Of a stretch of 64,000 nucleotides of DNA, positions 8,108-16,815 are shown one piece after another. Below the pieces are notes generated by a model. It saw nothing but the letters and a program-made list of their open reading frames with translations, ran no database searches and had not been told where the DNA came from. The translations under genes were made by a program, and so were the position numbers. Origin of the DNA: Bradyrhizobium nitroreducens (GTDB taxonomy: Bacteria > Pseudomonadota > Alphaproteobacteria > Rhizobiales > Xanthobacteraceae). The first letter of the stretch is position 1. Each line of letters starts with the position of its first letter. The stretch is from assembly GCF_002776695.1 (NCBI RefSeq), contig NZ_LFJC01000003.1, positions 6,491,974-6,555,973 of the forward strand, written 5' to 3'.

Positions 8108-10672
8108 ATGACGAAGGCATACTTGCGACCTCGGCCAATCCGTATTGCTTACCTCGTTGAGGAAACGGAACACTGGCGCGCCATGCTGCAGGAGGTTTTT
8201 AACGACGCATTTGGCCGATGGGGTGGTCGCTTCAACTTGATCGTGCCCTGCTCCGATGGAGTCATTCATCCCGACTATACGAGATGGCTTTCGGCTTACG
8301 ACCCCGACATAATTTACTCGTTCGTTGACCTTGATGATGCGTACCTAGCTCGACTGCACGAAACATTCTATCCCTCGTTTCTTGTGAAACATCGATTTTT
8401 GCGCAAGGAACGAGAAACACACGACTTCGAGCCACGGATGCCTGTGTCGTGCCTCCACTCTCTATCCGTGACGCCTCTGATCTCTCGAGGCGGCCCATTG
8501 GCACCATCTCAACCAATTCCGTTGATCGATTGCTACGCGAGCTTCAAACCTTCGCTTTTTTTGCAAGAGACATTTGGCCTTTATAACAGGTGTGTCGGCA
8601 TGTGGCCGATACCGCATGATCTAACCCCTTACGTCACTCCGAATACGATCGTGCCGCCGGAAGTCCAGTCTGATGCGCGGATGTTGCCCAAGATTGTCGA
8701 CGCGACCGTGTCTTCCGAAATGGAGATGCTGGACCGCATTCAAAAACAACGAAATCTAGTAGGAATGGCTCAACTGTCTGCCGCTTTGACACCGCGGCTT
8801 CAAATTAGGACGAGACGGGCGAACCAAGTGAATTTGGTTGTGGGGGACAGCTTTGTCGATCGCATCGTCTATTGGAACGCGCGCTCATTGCTGGATCCAC
8901 ACCTCGACAGCAGTTTGGTCACGCTAAAGATAGAGCAATCCGACGTCGACGACCCTCATCGCTTCCAGGCCATTCAGGCGATCATCAGAAATCGTGTCGT
9001 TTCGAGAAGCGGCTCATCGAACAGTGCAATCGCAATACGTTCGGCTTCCATAGCTGCCGACCAGCTCGAAACGATCCTAGAAAAATTCAGATCGGCAGAT
9101 AAGTGGAATACTTACATAGCCGAACCGATAGAGTCTGTCGCTTCCTGCGTGCCGAGTGAACCAGCAATTGTAAAAGAGGCTTCTTACACGGAACCTGGCG
9201 CCTCATTTCAATCCAGCGATTGGCATGAAGTCAGCCTTGGAGTATCCGAGTTTCGGCCACCAAAGATTCCACCCCGCCACATAAGAGACGTCCCGCACGT
9301 GCCTCCTTCTGTGTCAGGTGCGTGGGCCTTCGATATCGACATCGATCGATCCACCGACTACAGCCGTTTTCAGAACGTTCAACATCGCTGGCGCCTTCCA
9401 AGACGGCTTCGGTTGGCAAGCGCGTTCGTCCAAGGGTATGGGCTCGGCGGCCCTACTGGGCCATCATGCATCCCTCGCGTCACGCGCGGGGGGCTACTAA
9501 GCCTTTTTGCTACTAAGGAAGGCGAAGCGCCAGAACTTACTCTACCTTCGGACGAGCGCGCTTTCGGATATGCACTATGCGCGCAACGAAATTGGCTTCC
9601 ATTCGACTACGGGCGCGGACCTTCTACGGACCGCCTCGTCTATGAGATGCGGCCCTCCGACAAGGGGCACTATCTGAAAGCTTTGCTCCGATTGGGTGGC
9701 GGCATCCATTCTTCGCGTGAAATCTTCCTCCATCAGTTTTGGCGAAGCGAGTTTGAGAGCCTCGGTGCATCCCCCCGAAACGGCGAAGACAAGATACCGA
9801 CAATCATCCAGACACTGAAGAAGCGCCTCAAAGAGGGAAAGATATCGACGGAAGCCCATTGGGAACGAATCGGTCGAGTAGTTGCCCACGAGGCGCGACA
9901 GATACGCCTAGCTCCAAGACACCTTCAATTCGACGAGTTGGCGGACCGTTTCGAAGCATTCAGAAATAACTTTTGGAGTGCTAATGAACCGACCACACCC
10001 CGCGAGGAATGGGATCGGGACGAAAAGGACTCACTTGCCGCTTCGGTTCGCTACCTTTGTTCACGTGACATCCTTCACCAAGGATATGAGTGGCTTTGTC
10101 GGCACTGTAAGTACAGCAATTGGCTCGGCATCGACGCACTTCATCGTACGATGACTTGCGAAGTATGCGCCAGTGAAGCGCCCGCGCCGGTGGCCGACGC
10201 ATGGTGTTTCAAACTGAATTCTTTCGTGTTGGAAGGCTTACGCGATCACGGACTTCTCGCCAATCTTTGGTGCCTAGACAAATTGTCAGAGAAGGCAAAC
10301 ACTTCTTTCTATTTTCTCGAACCGCACGAATTATTTCTCTCAGCCGAAAGCGCCAACCGACACAAATCTGATGCCGAATTCGATCTAATTGCAGTTGTGG
10401 ACGGACTCGTTCATCTCTGCGAAGCGAAAACGTCTAATAACGACATTGACCTTGAGAAATTCGCGCGTACCGCTCGACATCTCAGGCCAGATGTCGCCAC
10501 TCTGGCGATAATGGAAGCAAGCTCGCCGGCGATTGCTCGAAAAGATCAAGAACTGCAAAGACTGCTTGCTGACGATGGCATCACGGTCGAAACGATCACC
10601 TTACGAGGTGATGACATTAGAGATGATCCCCATTTACCCGCAGGGAATTCGTTCTCAGTTCGATTGCTATAA
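8108..10672 (+). CDS. Large uncharacterised protein with zinc ribbon and PD-(D/E)xK-like C-terminus; probable defence nuclease
   Basis: This 854-residue protein has no family I can name. Its N-terminus (IRIAYLVEETEHW) looks like an alpha/beta domain. Near the C-terminus a zinc ribbon is formed by C664-x2-C667-x16-C684-x2-C687. It is followed by D759-x12-E772-A-K774 inside strand-like sequence (FDLIAVVDG then HLCEAKTS), the layout of a PD-(D/E)xK nuclease core. The ATG at 8108 is preferred over one at 8054 because of the AAGG box upstream. It is the only gene between the two exact tRNA fragments and is clearly less GC-rich than the core genes to its right, so it looks horizontally acquired. 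A nuclease role in defence is inferred from the motif and context. Confidence 0.8.
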   Translation: MTKAYLRPRPIRIAYLVEETEHWRAMLQEVFNDAFGRWGGRFNLIVPCSDGVIHPDYTRWLSAYDPDIIYSFVDLDDAYLARLHETFYPSFLVKHRFLRKERETHDFEPRMPVSCLHSLSVTPLISRGGPLAPSQPIPLIDCYASFKPSLFLQETFGLYNRCVGMWPIPHDLTPYVTPNTIVPPEVQSDARMLPKIVDATVSSEMEMLDRIQKQRNLVGMAQLSAALTPRLQIRTRRANQVNLVVGDSFVDRIVYWNARSLLDPHLDSSLVTLKIEQSDVDDPHRFQAIQAIIRNRVVSRSGSSNSAIAIRSASIAADQLETILEKFRSADKWNTYIAEPIESVASCVPSEPAIVKEASYTEPGASFQSSDWHEVSLGVSEFRPPKIPPRHIRDVPHVPPSVSGAWAFDIDIDRSTDYSRFQNVQHRWRLPRRLRLASAFVQGYGLGGPTGPSCIPRVTRGGLLSLFATKEGEAPELTLPSDERAFGYALCAQRNWLPFDYGRGPSTDRLVYEMRPSDKGHYLKALLRLGGGIHSSREIFLHQFWRSEFESLGASPRNGEDKIPTIIQTLKKRLKEGKISTEAHWERIGRVVAHEARQIRLAPRHLQFDELADRFEAFRNNFWSANEPTTPREEWDRDEKDSLAASVRYLCSRDILHQGYEWLCRHCKYSNWLGIDALHRTMTCEVCASEAPAPVADAWCFKLNSFVLEGLRDHGLLANLWCLDKLSEKANTSFYFLEPHELFLSAESANRHKSDAEFDLIAVVDGLVHLCEAKTSNNDIDLEKFARTARHLRPDVATLAIMEASSPAIARKDQELQRLLADDGITVETITLRGDDIRDDPHLPAGNSFSVRLL

Positions 10673-10728
10673 CGCTCCGAAACACTGATTTTTGAGCGAG
10701 TGAAACTCCAATGGATCGCACGTCCTTT

Positions 10729-10761
10729 TGGTGCACAGATGGTGCACAGATGGTGCACAGA
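10729..10761 (+). repeat. Three perfect 11-base tandem repeats (TGGTGCACAGA)
   Basis: The unit TGGTGCACAGA occurs three times in a row without a mismatch, beginning 57 bases after the stop of the preceding gene and ending 83 bases before tRNA fragment copy 2. The 11-base period puts each unit on the same helical face. Related units occur at 7610-7631 (opposite strand) and 7793-7814. The likely role is binding of the integrase or a recombination directionality factor. Confidence 0.65.
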
Positions 10762-10844
10762 ATGAACGTGAACGAACAAGGAAAGCCAGACAAAATCAGA
10801 AACAAAAACGCGAGTAATATCAAGGATCTTTAGAAAATCTCTGT

Positions 10845-10892
10845 CGCTCATAACGGTCTGGTTGCAGGTTCGAGTCCTGCCGGGCCCACCAG
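10845..10892 (+). repeat. tRNA (CAU anticodon) 3' half, att-like repeat copy 2
   Basis: This is identical over 48 bases to 7711-7758: CTCATAA anticodon loop, T arm, acceptor strand and CCA. The upstream bases cannot form the rest of the cloverleaf. It is followed by a GC-rich hairpin and then by sequence that grades into ordinary chromosomal genes, so it is a good candidate for the right chromosomal junction of the island. Confidence 0.85.
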
Positions 10893-10919
10893 CCTTCGCT
10901 CGCTTCGCGAGCTACGGCT
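10891..10919 (+). terminator. Hairpin just downstream of the tRNA 3' end
   Basis: AGCCTTCGCTCGC and GCGAGCTACGGCT can pair with two mismatches around a TTC loop directly after the tRNA CCA. It may be the original terminator or processing signal of the tRNA gene. No T tract follows, so a rho-independent terminator is not certain. Confidence 0.35.
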
Positions 10920-11173
10920 AGGCTAGCCAGCGTCAACCGAGTTGTACCGTCGCGACGTCAAGGCATGCCGAAGCTCAGGGGCCTCCGCCCGACTCTCACC
11001 ACGCCAGTTTCCCACCCGAGTTCCCATGTCCTTGAGGGTTAGATTGACCCCGCCCGTGCACCAAATAGCCGATACCCCCTCTCGACGGACACCATCGAAA
11101 CACTGCTTGCTCATCATATGCAACCAGTAGCTGCTTTGCTATTCTGGCAGCCCTAAGCGCGAAGGGGGCCAAG

Positions 11174-12712
11174 ATGGCGTTTCTTAACGCTGCACTTTCC
11201 GCGATCCCGTCAGTCGCAGGAAGCAAGTACTCGCTAATCGCGTACGCCTTGGCAATTGGAGCGTACGTTTTCTTTGTCTGGCGTGTCACGCGGAACAAGA
11301 ATCTCCTCAAATCAATTGAAAAGCTCCCAGCGCGCGACAGACTGAGTGCCCTCGAAATTGAAATGGGTGGCGTGAGGCTCGCTCGTGGCATTAGTCCTGA
11401 GCAATGGCTTCGATCTCGCATTCATCGCTACTACTTTCTGGCATTTGTCGTGGCGTGTTTGCTTGTATTGGGAATACTCCTGATCTCGTTATTGGTCGCG
11501 GCCGGCAAGATTGACGTAGCCGTCGATCTGTACGACCCAGCCTCTACTCGCCAGCGTGACAATGCGAATTACAGTCCGGTTGCAATTCCGGGAGCTCGAG
11601 CTGACGGCTCGGATTTCAGCGGGGTTACGTCATCTCAAGAGAAGATCGGAAGCGGCGGCCTTCTCAGTAACGACGATGCCTGGCAAACAACATATCTGTA
11701 CGAGAAGGCCGACGGCATCATTCGTATCAAGCCGCTTCTCCCATATCTCACCGATGAGAATCGCACACGGGTGTTCTCAGGGCGGGACTTTTGGAAAAGC
11801 GACTTGCAAGGTACGCAGCCGCTTCTCAGCGTACGCGTGGTAAACAACTCGCGCGAAACACTTCTACTAACCGAGATGGAACTGACCGTGGCAGCGAGCG
11901 AGATTGATGAAAGACCTATCATCACGCCTTTGGCGGGTTCCTATCGAGGACAGCTGGTGTTTCTAAATCAGGGATGGGGCCCCGTGTTAGACCCTTCGTT
12001 GAAGTACTCCATCAGGCCGATTGGCGAATGCAAGGACCGGTTCGCTCTGACGTCTCCGATAACCCCGAAACTGGACCCGTTTGATGCCAGCACATCGATA
12101 TCGATCAAAGAATCGGTGCCACAGGAACTCATCGACAAGACAAAACAATGCGAGAAAACGATTAGCTACATTTGCGCCGAAGACTTTTGTAGCGATCTGA
12201 ACGACCCCACAATCCAGTGCCTCGATACGAAACAAGATCAAAGGTGCCTTACGGTAAACAAAGTCGCTTCCAGGTATGTAGATCGCTTTCTGGAGAACCC
12301 AGACCTCAAAGATCGCCTGAAAGGCAGACCACCAAAGATTCACTACGAGCGGGCTTGCTCGAAAACGCCCATATGCATTAACGCAGAGCTGTCTTACAAA
12401 GACAAACTCGGCAAGAGTCGCATCTCGCGATTTGCGACCTATGTCTATCTGGATCCGCAAGAGAGCCACGGAGCACTTCCGCCATCCCAGACGTATGATG
12501 TCTTTCTCATCGCCGGACGGGTCGGCACGACGGTGAGGAAAGCGACGTCTCAACAAATCAGGCCCGGCGACGCAGATCAATTTTTGGTCCGCATCTTTTC
12601 CAACAAATCGGCCACCTACAAATTCCAGCTGGCGATCAGGGATGCAGGTGCCGCCATCGTCTGGCAGGGCGACTTCGAGATGGGAATCTTGGCCCCGCGG
12701 ACGAGCCACTGA
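11174..12712 (+). CDS. Two-TM membrane protein with large Cys-containing extracytoplasmic region
   Basis: I do not recognise a named family for this 512-residue protein. It has a transmembrane segment at about residues 19-37, a charged cytoplasmic loop containing LSALEIEMGGVRL and SPEQWL, and a second segment at about 87-112. About 400 mostly polar residues follow, with at least nine cysteines between about 280 and 410 (for example CEKTISYICAEDFC), suggesting disulfides outside the cytoplasm. The start has a GGGGG box 8 bases upstream. It is monocistronic and lies just outside the tRNA-bounded island, in sequence of intermediate composition. It may be an older island remnant. Confidence 0.8.
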   Translation: MAFLNAALSAIPSVAGSKYSLIAYALAIGAYVFFVWRVTRNKNLLKSIEKLPARDRLSALEIEMGGVRLARGISPEQWLRSRIHRYYFLAFVVACLLVLGILLISLLVAAGKIDVAVDLYDPASTRQRDNANYSPVAIPGARADGSDFSGVTSSQEKIGSGGLLSNDDAWQTTYLYEKADGIIRIKPLLPYLTDENRTRVFSGRDFWKSDLQGTQPLLSVRVVNNSRETLLLTEMELTVAASEIDERPIITPLAGSYRGQLVFLNQGWGPVLDPSLKYSIRPIGECKDRFALTSPITPKLDPFDASTSISIKESVPQELIDKTKQCEKTISYICAEDFCSDLNDPTIQCLDTKQDQRCLTVNKVASRYVDRFLENPDLKDRLKGRPPKIHYERACSKTPICINAELSYKDKLGKSRISRFATYVYLDPQESHGALPPSQTYDVFLIAGRVGTTVRKATSQQIRPGDADQFLVRIFSNKSATYKFQLAIRDAGAAIVWQGDFEMGILAPRTSH

Positions 12713-12774
12713 TGGGACAAAAATACGCTGCTTTGCAGCACGAACTGTCTGCTGGACCATTCTTTAATTGCGGT

Positions 12775-12794
12775 GCAGTCCAGCACTGTCACCG
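12775..12794. repeat. 20-base repeat shared with 16011-16030
   Basis: The 20 bases GCAGTCCAGCACTGTCACCG occur exactly here and at 16011-16030, both between genes and on the same strand. No function is evident. Confidence 0.45.
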
Positions 12795-12844
12795 TAACAT
12801 ACACACCAAGCACCAATTAGCCGCCCTCGCGCCAGGAGCCATCC

Positions 12845-12973
12845 ATGACCAGTGAAAAAGGGCCCAACATCAAGAAAAAGCAGAAGTGCAAGAACTGCGA
12901 AGGCAAGGGCCTGCTCAAGAAGGGCGACAAGGTGGTGAAGTGCCAGCGCTGCAAAGGCACGGGCGTGCGGTGA
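12845..12973 (+). CDS. 42-residue DnaJ-type zinc-finger protein
   Basis: The ATG at 12845 has an AGGAG box 7 bases upstream and encodes 42 residues ending in TGA. The protein is a stand-alone version of half of the DnaJ central zinc domain: CKNCEGKG at residues 15-22 and CQRCKGTG at 33-40, which together would bind one zinc ion. The N-terminus is very basic (IKKKQK). There is no J domain. Such miniature CxxCxGxG proteins are often assigned only as hypothetical; a chaperone-like or nucleic-acid-binding role is possible but unproven. It runs toward the convergent oxidase gene 27 bases away. Confidence 0.8.
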   Translation: MTSEKGPNIKKKQKCKNCEGKGLLKKGDKVVKCQRCKGTGVR

Positions 12974-13000
12974 TGATGAGGGGATGACCTTGCCGCCGCG

Positions 13001-14413
13001 CTACGTCGCGCGGACCCCGCCGGCGAAATGTTTCTCGACGATATATTTCGAATGGACGACGATCGGCTCCACCAGCTCGAAATCGGTCGCGCCGCCGACG
13101 TAGAACGTCCGGTCGCCGCCCTGCATGCGGGCGAGGTCGGCATAGATGCCGGTCTTGATCTGCTCCGGCGTGAAGTGCTGGAAATAGGTGAACTCGTCGA
13201 ACGTGTGCCAGCGCGGCTGGCTGGTGTCGATCGTGCCGCCGAGGAGTTTTGTCAGGCGCTTGACCTCCGCGATGACCTGGTCGTTGGTCTGATTGTCGGT
13301 GGGCCGCGTGTAGAACTGCGTGAACATGTTGCCGCTGTCCTGAAACTGCCGCGCCACCGCCCACGGCGTGCCCTGTTCGGTGAGCGGCAGGACCGGCGCG
13401 ACGGGCGCCTCCATCTTCATGTCGATCCAGAACGTCGTCATGCAGTACGGGTTGATCTGGATCTCGCGGTTCAGCTTCTGCTCGGCGACATTGGGAGCAA
13501 GGCCGAGCCGCGCGAACACGTCCGTCGTCAACGGACAGGCGAGCACCAGATAATCATAGAGCTTGGTGTCCTTGACGATCTTGATGTCGTTCAGGTCCTG
13601 CTCGGGATACTCCATCTCGATCCGGACACCGGCCGCCGAGCGCTCGATGCTGGTGATGTTGACGTTGAGGCGGACGTTGACCCGCCAGGACACCCGCTCC
13701 CACAGCCTCTGAAACCCGTCGGTGAAGCGTCGCGGCCAGGTCCCGATGATCCAGTTGACCGGGCCGTGACCGAACACCATCGGAAAGAACGTGCGAATGG
13801 ACATGTAGCGCAGCGCATAGGGCGCCGCGATGTCGTCGAGCTGGCCGTAGCCCATGATCGTGATCGGAAACTGGAACAGGGTTGCGAGCGGCATCAGATC
13901 CTGTTTCGCGAGCCAGGCCTTGAAGTCGACGCAGAGCTCTCCGTGCTCGTGGATATTGTCGAGGTAATCAGGCGCGTCGATGATGCCGCGCAGCTGCCAG
14001 CGGACATAGAGGTATCGAATCGCCGCCCAGAGGAACGTCCACCACGAGATGGTGGACTTGGTGTAAGGGTCGTAGAGCACGGCCTCCATGAGCGATCGAT
14101 ACTTGAAGCTGCTCCAGTCCGGCGCGATGTCGATCGAGGTATAGGGCTTCTCGGCATAGGTGGTCGCGCCGACCTCTCCTGCGATCTTCAGCGTCTCCTG
14201 GTAGGCCCACGTGACGTAGTTGGCGCCGAGGTCATAGCTCATGCCGTCGACGGTGAGGCTCTTGCAGAGCCCGCCGATCTGGCCGAGCTTCTCGAGCACC
14301 GTGACGTTGTGAAAGCCGTGCCTGGACAGGAACCATGCGGTCGACAGGCCCGCCGGGCCTGCGCCGATGACGGCAATGCTCGCGTTGCAGTCGACTGCGT
14401 CGATGCGGGTCAT
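13001..14413 (-). CDS. FAD-dependent amine oxidase / protoporphyrinogen-oxidase-like flavoprotein
   Basis: The N-terminus has the dinucleotide-binding fold with GAGPAG close to the start, followed by the acidic end of strand 2 (VLEKLGQIGG) typical of amine-oxidase-type flavoproteins. At 470 residues its length suits that superfamily. The substrate cannot be read from sequence; relatives act on amines, carotenoid-like lipids or porphyrinogens. A start at 14413 (MTRIDAV) is chosen because it places the FAD motif at the usual distance and has a GGAAA box; an ATG at 14503 would add 30 residues. No operon partner is evident. Confidence 0.8.
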   Translation of the reverse strand: MTRIDAVDCNASIAVIGAGPAGLSTAWFLSRHGFHNVTVLEKLGQIGGLCKSLTVDGMSYDLGANYVTWAYQETLKIAGEVGATTYAEKPYTSIDIAPDWSSFKYRSLMEAVLYDPYTKSTISWWTFLWAAIRYLYVRWQLRGIIDAPDYLDNIHEHGELCVDFKAWLAKQDLMPLATLFQFPITIMGYGQLDDIAAPYALRYMSIRTFFPMVFGHGPVNWIIGTWPRRFTDGFQRLWERVSWRVNVRLNVNITSIERSAAGVRIEMEYPEQDLNDIKIVKDTKLYDYLVLACPLTTDVFARLGLAPNVAEQKLNREIQINPYCMTTFWIDMKMEAPVAPVLPLTEQGTPWAVARQFQDSGNMFTQFYTRPTDNQTNDQVIAEVKRLTKLLGGTIDTSQPRWHTFDEFTYFQHFTPEQIKTGIYADLARMQGGDRTFYVGGATDFELVEPIVVHSKYIVEKHFAGGVRAT

Positions 14414-14636
14414 GAGGTTTCCAGGGTGAGCGCGGATGTGTCGGGCCGATCTTGCGACGATGACGCCGTGATGCGCGACATCGTTCAACTCCAGATCGAC
14501 CATGGGCCGACAGGCATACTGATGGTTTTACGGCAAATGCGCAAGTACCGGTTGTGCAATCAGCGGAATTTCCGCAAACCGTGTCTCCGGCAGGCAAGGC
14601 TGTCGGATACGGCTGCCGAGGACCGCCCGCGCGCGC

Positions 14637-14768
14637 CTCGTGCTTCGAGACGGCGCTCGCGCGCTTCCTCAGGATGAGGCTGGTCGGCGTCGGTGCCCGT
14701 TGAAACCGCTACCGCGCACTCCGTCCTCATCGTGAGGAGCCCGCCCGAGGCGCGGTCCTGAAGGATGG
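14637..14768. repeat. Bradyrhizobium-type interspersed palindromic repeat, degenerate
   Basis: Blocks resembling CCTCAGGATGAG and its complement (CTCATCGTGAGGAG) alternate with GC-rich spacers. This is the family seen more intact at 42680-42801. The rest of the 428-base gap between 14413 and 14842 holds nothing recognisable except the upstream region of the next gene. Confidence 0.55.
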
Positions 14769-14841
14769 CGGTCGCCCGCCGTCTTGCCCGTCCGAACCGC
14801 ACCGCTATTCTGGCAGCATTGCCTCACCGAAGGACATTTGC

Positions 14842-15960
14842 ATGCGCGTCCACGCCCTCTGCCTCTTTCTCGCCCTTGCCGCACACCTCGCCCCGGCCGC
14901 GGCGCGCGACGCCAAGCGATGCCCGGCGGATTTCAGCGTCGAACATCGCCTGGAGGCCGAAAGGGAGGCCGCCCTCAATCTCAACGCGCGAGAGCGGGCG
15001 GCCATCGCGGATTTGAGGTCCGTCACCATGGCGCCGATCAGGGAGAAATCCGACCGGCACGAGCTCGATCGCGACGAGTACAACCGCCTCACCAAGCAGC
15101 GCAGCGACGCGCTCGGCTGCATCGATGCCGACAACAATCTGAAGGAGCAGCAGGCCTACTACAACGAGAAGATCAAGCTGATCGAGGCCGGCTGCGACAC
15201 GGGCTCGGCCGACAAATTGTACGCCACCTGGCTGAAGGAGGGCGAGGAGCGCAAGGCCAAGGCCTGCGCGAAGGCGGATCTCGAATATCTGGCCCAGGCC
15301 GTCAAGCAGCTGAAGGAGATCCAGGCCGACAAGCTCGCCAGGGAGGAGAAGTCCACCCCGGCCGTCAAGACCGTCGATGCCAGCCAGAAGAACGCCCCGT
15401 TCTGCGATCAGATTCGCACCGTGACCGGCCACGCGCCCAATTTGTTCGCTGCCATCACCAAAGAGAAGAAGGAGAAGTGGTTCATCGAACCTGGCACGCT
15501 CGGCAGCAAGGGCGTCAAGATCAGCGACATCGCGGAAATCGACGAATACGCCACCCCGATCGTCGTCTCGCAGGATTTTCTCGCGGTTCGACCGGAATGC
15601 TCCATCGAAGTCGGCACCGAGAAGAACATCACGATCCGCATCGTTCCGACCTACGCCTGCGACTGGCGATACGACAAGACCAACCGCCGCGAGCTCGAGG
15701 AGCGCACCGACCGGCTGCTCAATCTCGTTCGCGGCTGCTTCGGTTCAATCAAGGAGGACGGCGAGTTCTACCGGCACCAGTTCGTCGGCGACGATGCGGT
15801 CGCCGTCTCGGGCGATCTCCATTATGGCGAAGGCAAGCCGTCCCGCATCTATCTGAAGATCACCAAGCACACGCCGGCCGAAGACCGAGCTTGCATCAAT
15901 TACGGCTTCCAGCGGAAGGAGCAGGACAAGAAGCTCTGCATGTCCCGGCTCAAGCCCTGA
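14842..15960 (+). CDS. Secreted alpha-helical protein, tandem paralogue 1
   Basis: This 372-residue protein has a clear signal peptide (about residues 1-21, ending AAA-RDAKRC), then a charged helical region (about 40-170) rich in Lys and Glu, then a region with paired cysteines. It is near identical over long stretches to the protein encoded at 16816-17934, and the 20-odd bases before the ATG are also conserved, including the putative GAAGGA ribosome site. Export to the periplasm is likely. No domain is recognised and the function is unknown. Confidence 0.85.
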   Translation: MRVHALCLFLALAAHLAPAAARDAKRCPADFSVEHRLEAEREAALNLNARERAAIADLRSVTMAPIREKSDRHELDRDEYNRLTKQRSDALGCIDADNNLKEQQAYYNEKIKLIEAGCDTGSADKLYATWLKEGEERKAKACAKADLEYLAQAVKQLKEIQADKLAREEKSTPAVKTVDASQKNAPFCDQIRTVTGHAPNLFAAITKEKKEKWFIEPGTLGSKGVKISDIAEIDEYATPIVVSQDFLAVRPECSIEVGTEKNITIRIVPTYACDWRYDKTNRRELEERTDRLLNLVRGCFGSIKEDGEFYRHQFVGDDAVAVSGDLHYGEGKPSRIYLKITKHTPAEDRACINYGFQRKEQDKKLCMSRLKP

Positions 15961-16010
15961 AGGCGGCGAACCATTGAACGCATCGGGCGAAGCGCGGTGG
16001 AATGACAGTG

Positions 16011-16030
16011 GCAGTCCAGCACTGTCACCG
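16011..16030. repeat. 20-base repeat shared with 12775-12794
   Basis: This is an exact second copy of GCAGTCCAGCACTGTCACCG, 51 bases after the stop of the first paralogue. The two copies lie 3.2 kb apart in the same orientation. Confidence 0.45.
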
Positions 16031-16145
16031 CAATCCCGCGCGAGCACAAGCATCGCTCCGTCATCTGCGATTTCTCGATCCGTATGCCTTAAGTGAAAAT
16101 TTGTGTGGGGTTCAGCCCGATCAGAATTCAGGCCTGCAAGCGGCA

Positions 16146-16508
16146 TCAATCGGGACAAAGCAACCATCCGTCGATGAGCTCGCGGACGAGCCGGCGATCG
16201 TGATCGAGGTCCGTCGAGCGATACTGGTTGGCATCCCTGCTGACCAGGGAATCGGCAACGCGCGCACCGGATGCCGTTCGTTCCAGACGAAGCGCAAATA
16301 TCATGAACCTGGTCCAGCTCCGGCAGAAATACACCCAGTCGCCGTCGCAGCAGACGGACCACTTCTGCTCCATCTCCTCCGGCTGGAAGCCGCGCAGGAT
16401 CAGTTCATGCTCGGCCGCGGTAAAGTCGGCCTGGAAACCGAGCGGCTCGATCTCTGCGGGCGGACGACAGTGCTTGCAGGGCCGACCGGTCGATATGGAG
16501 CAAGTCAT
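16146..16508 (-). CDS. Conserved hypothetical protein with CxxC and a YFCRSWTRFMIF motif
   Basis: The 120-residue product starts MTCSISTGRPCKHC and carries KWSVCCDGDWVYFCRSWTRFMIF near its middle. It resembles a small uncharacterised family with a W-x-x-x-x-x-x-x-x-x-FHRSWTG pattern, though here F-C replaces F-H. The start at 16508 is preferred to the ATG at 16514 because CAGGAG then sits 6 bases upstream. It lies between the two tandem paralogues on the opposite strand. Function unknown. Confidence 0.65.
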   Translation of the reverse strand: MTCSISTGRPCKHCRPPAEIEPLGFQADFTAAEHELILRGFQPEEMEQKWSVCCDGDWVYFCRSWTRFMIFALRLERTASGARVADSLVSRDANQYRSTDLDHDRRLVRELIDGWLLCPD

Positions 16509-16592
16509 CGTCATCTCCTGCCGCGGATGGCGGGCAAATTGAGCGCTCGACAGGGCGGGTTGCGTCGTATCATTGACGGCGGCCGTACCGAC

Positions 16593-16610
16593 ATGACCCA
16601 TAGGGGTCAT
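16593..16610. promoter_or_regulatory. Perfect palindrome ATGACCC-N4-GGGTCAT
   Basis: Seven-base arms flank a four-base centre, 85 bases upstream of the minus-strand gene starting at 16508. It could be an operator for that gene. The gap 16509-16815 holds no other recognisable element apart from the duplicated upstream region of the next gene. Confidence 0.3.
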
Positions 16611-16815
16611 TCAACGCTCGCTTCGGCGTGATATATTGCGCGCCGCCTCGCAGGCCCCGCAAGCGTCTCGTCGGCTGTGAAACGAGATTGATCACCCCCG
16701 GGGTGGCTCGAGAGCGAACGAACCATCGCGGCAGTCCACTTTGCGCATCACCCCACCTTGCCTCCCCAAACCGCCCCGCTATTCTGACCGCATTGCCCCA
16801 CCGAAGGACATTTGC

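Noticed and set aside
7610..10761. 11-base repeat arrays as CRISPR
   Set aside because: Units are too short, have no spacers and lie beside att-like repeats; no cas gene is present.
13028..14677. Long open frame opposite the FAD oxidase
   Set aside because: It mirrors the oxidase codon pattern of a GC-rich gene and has no ribosome site or recognisable domain; the minus-strand protein has a clear FAD fold.
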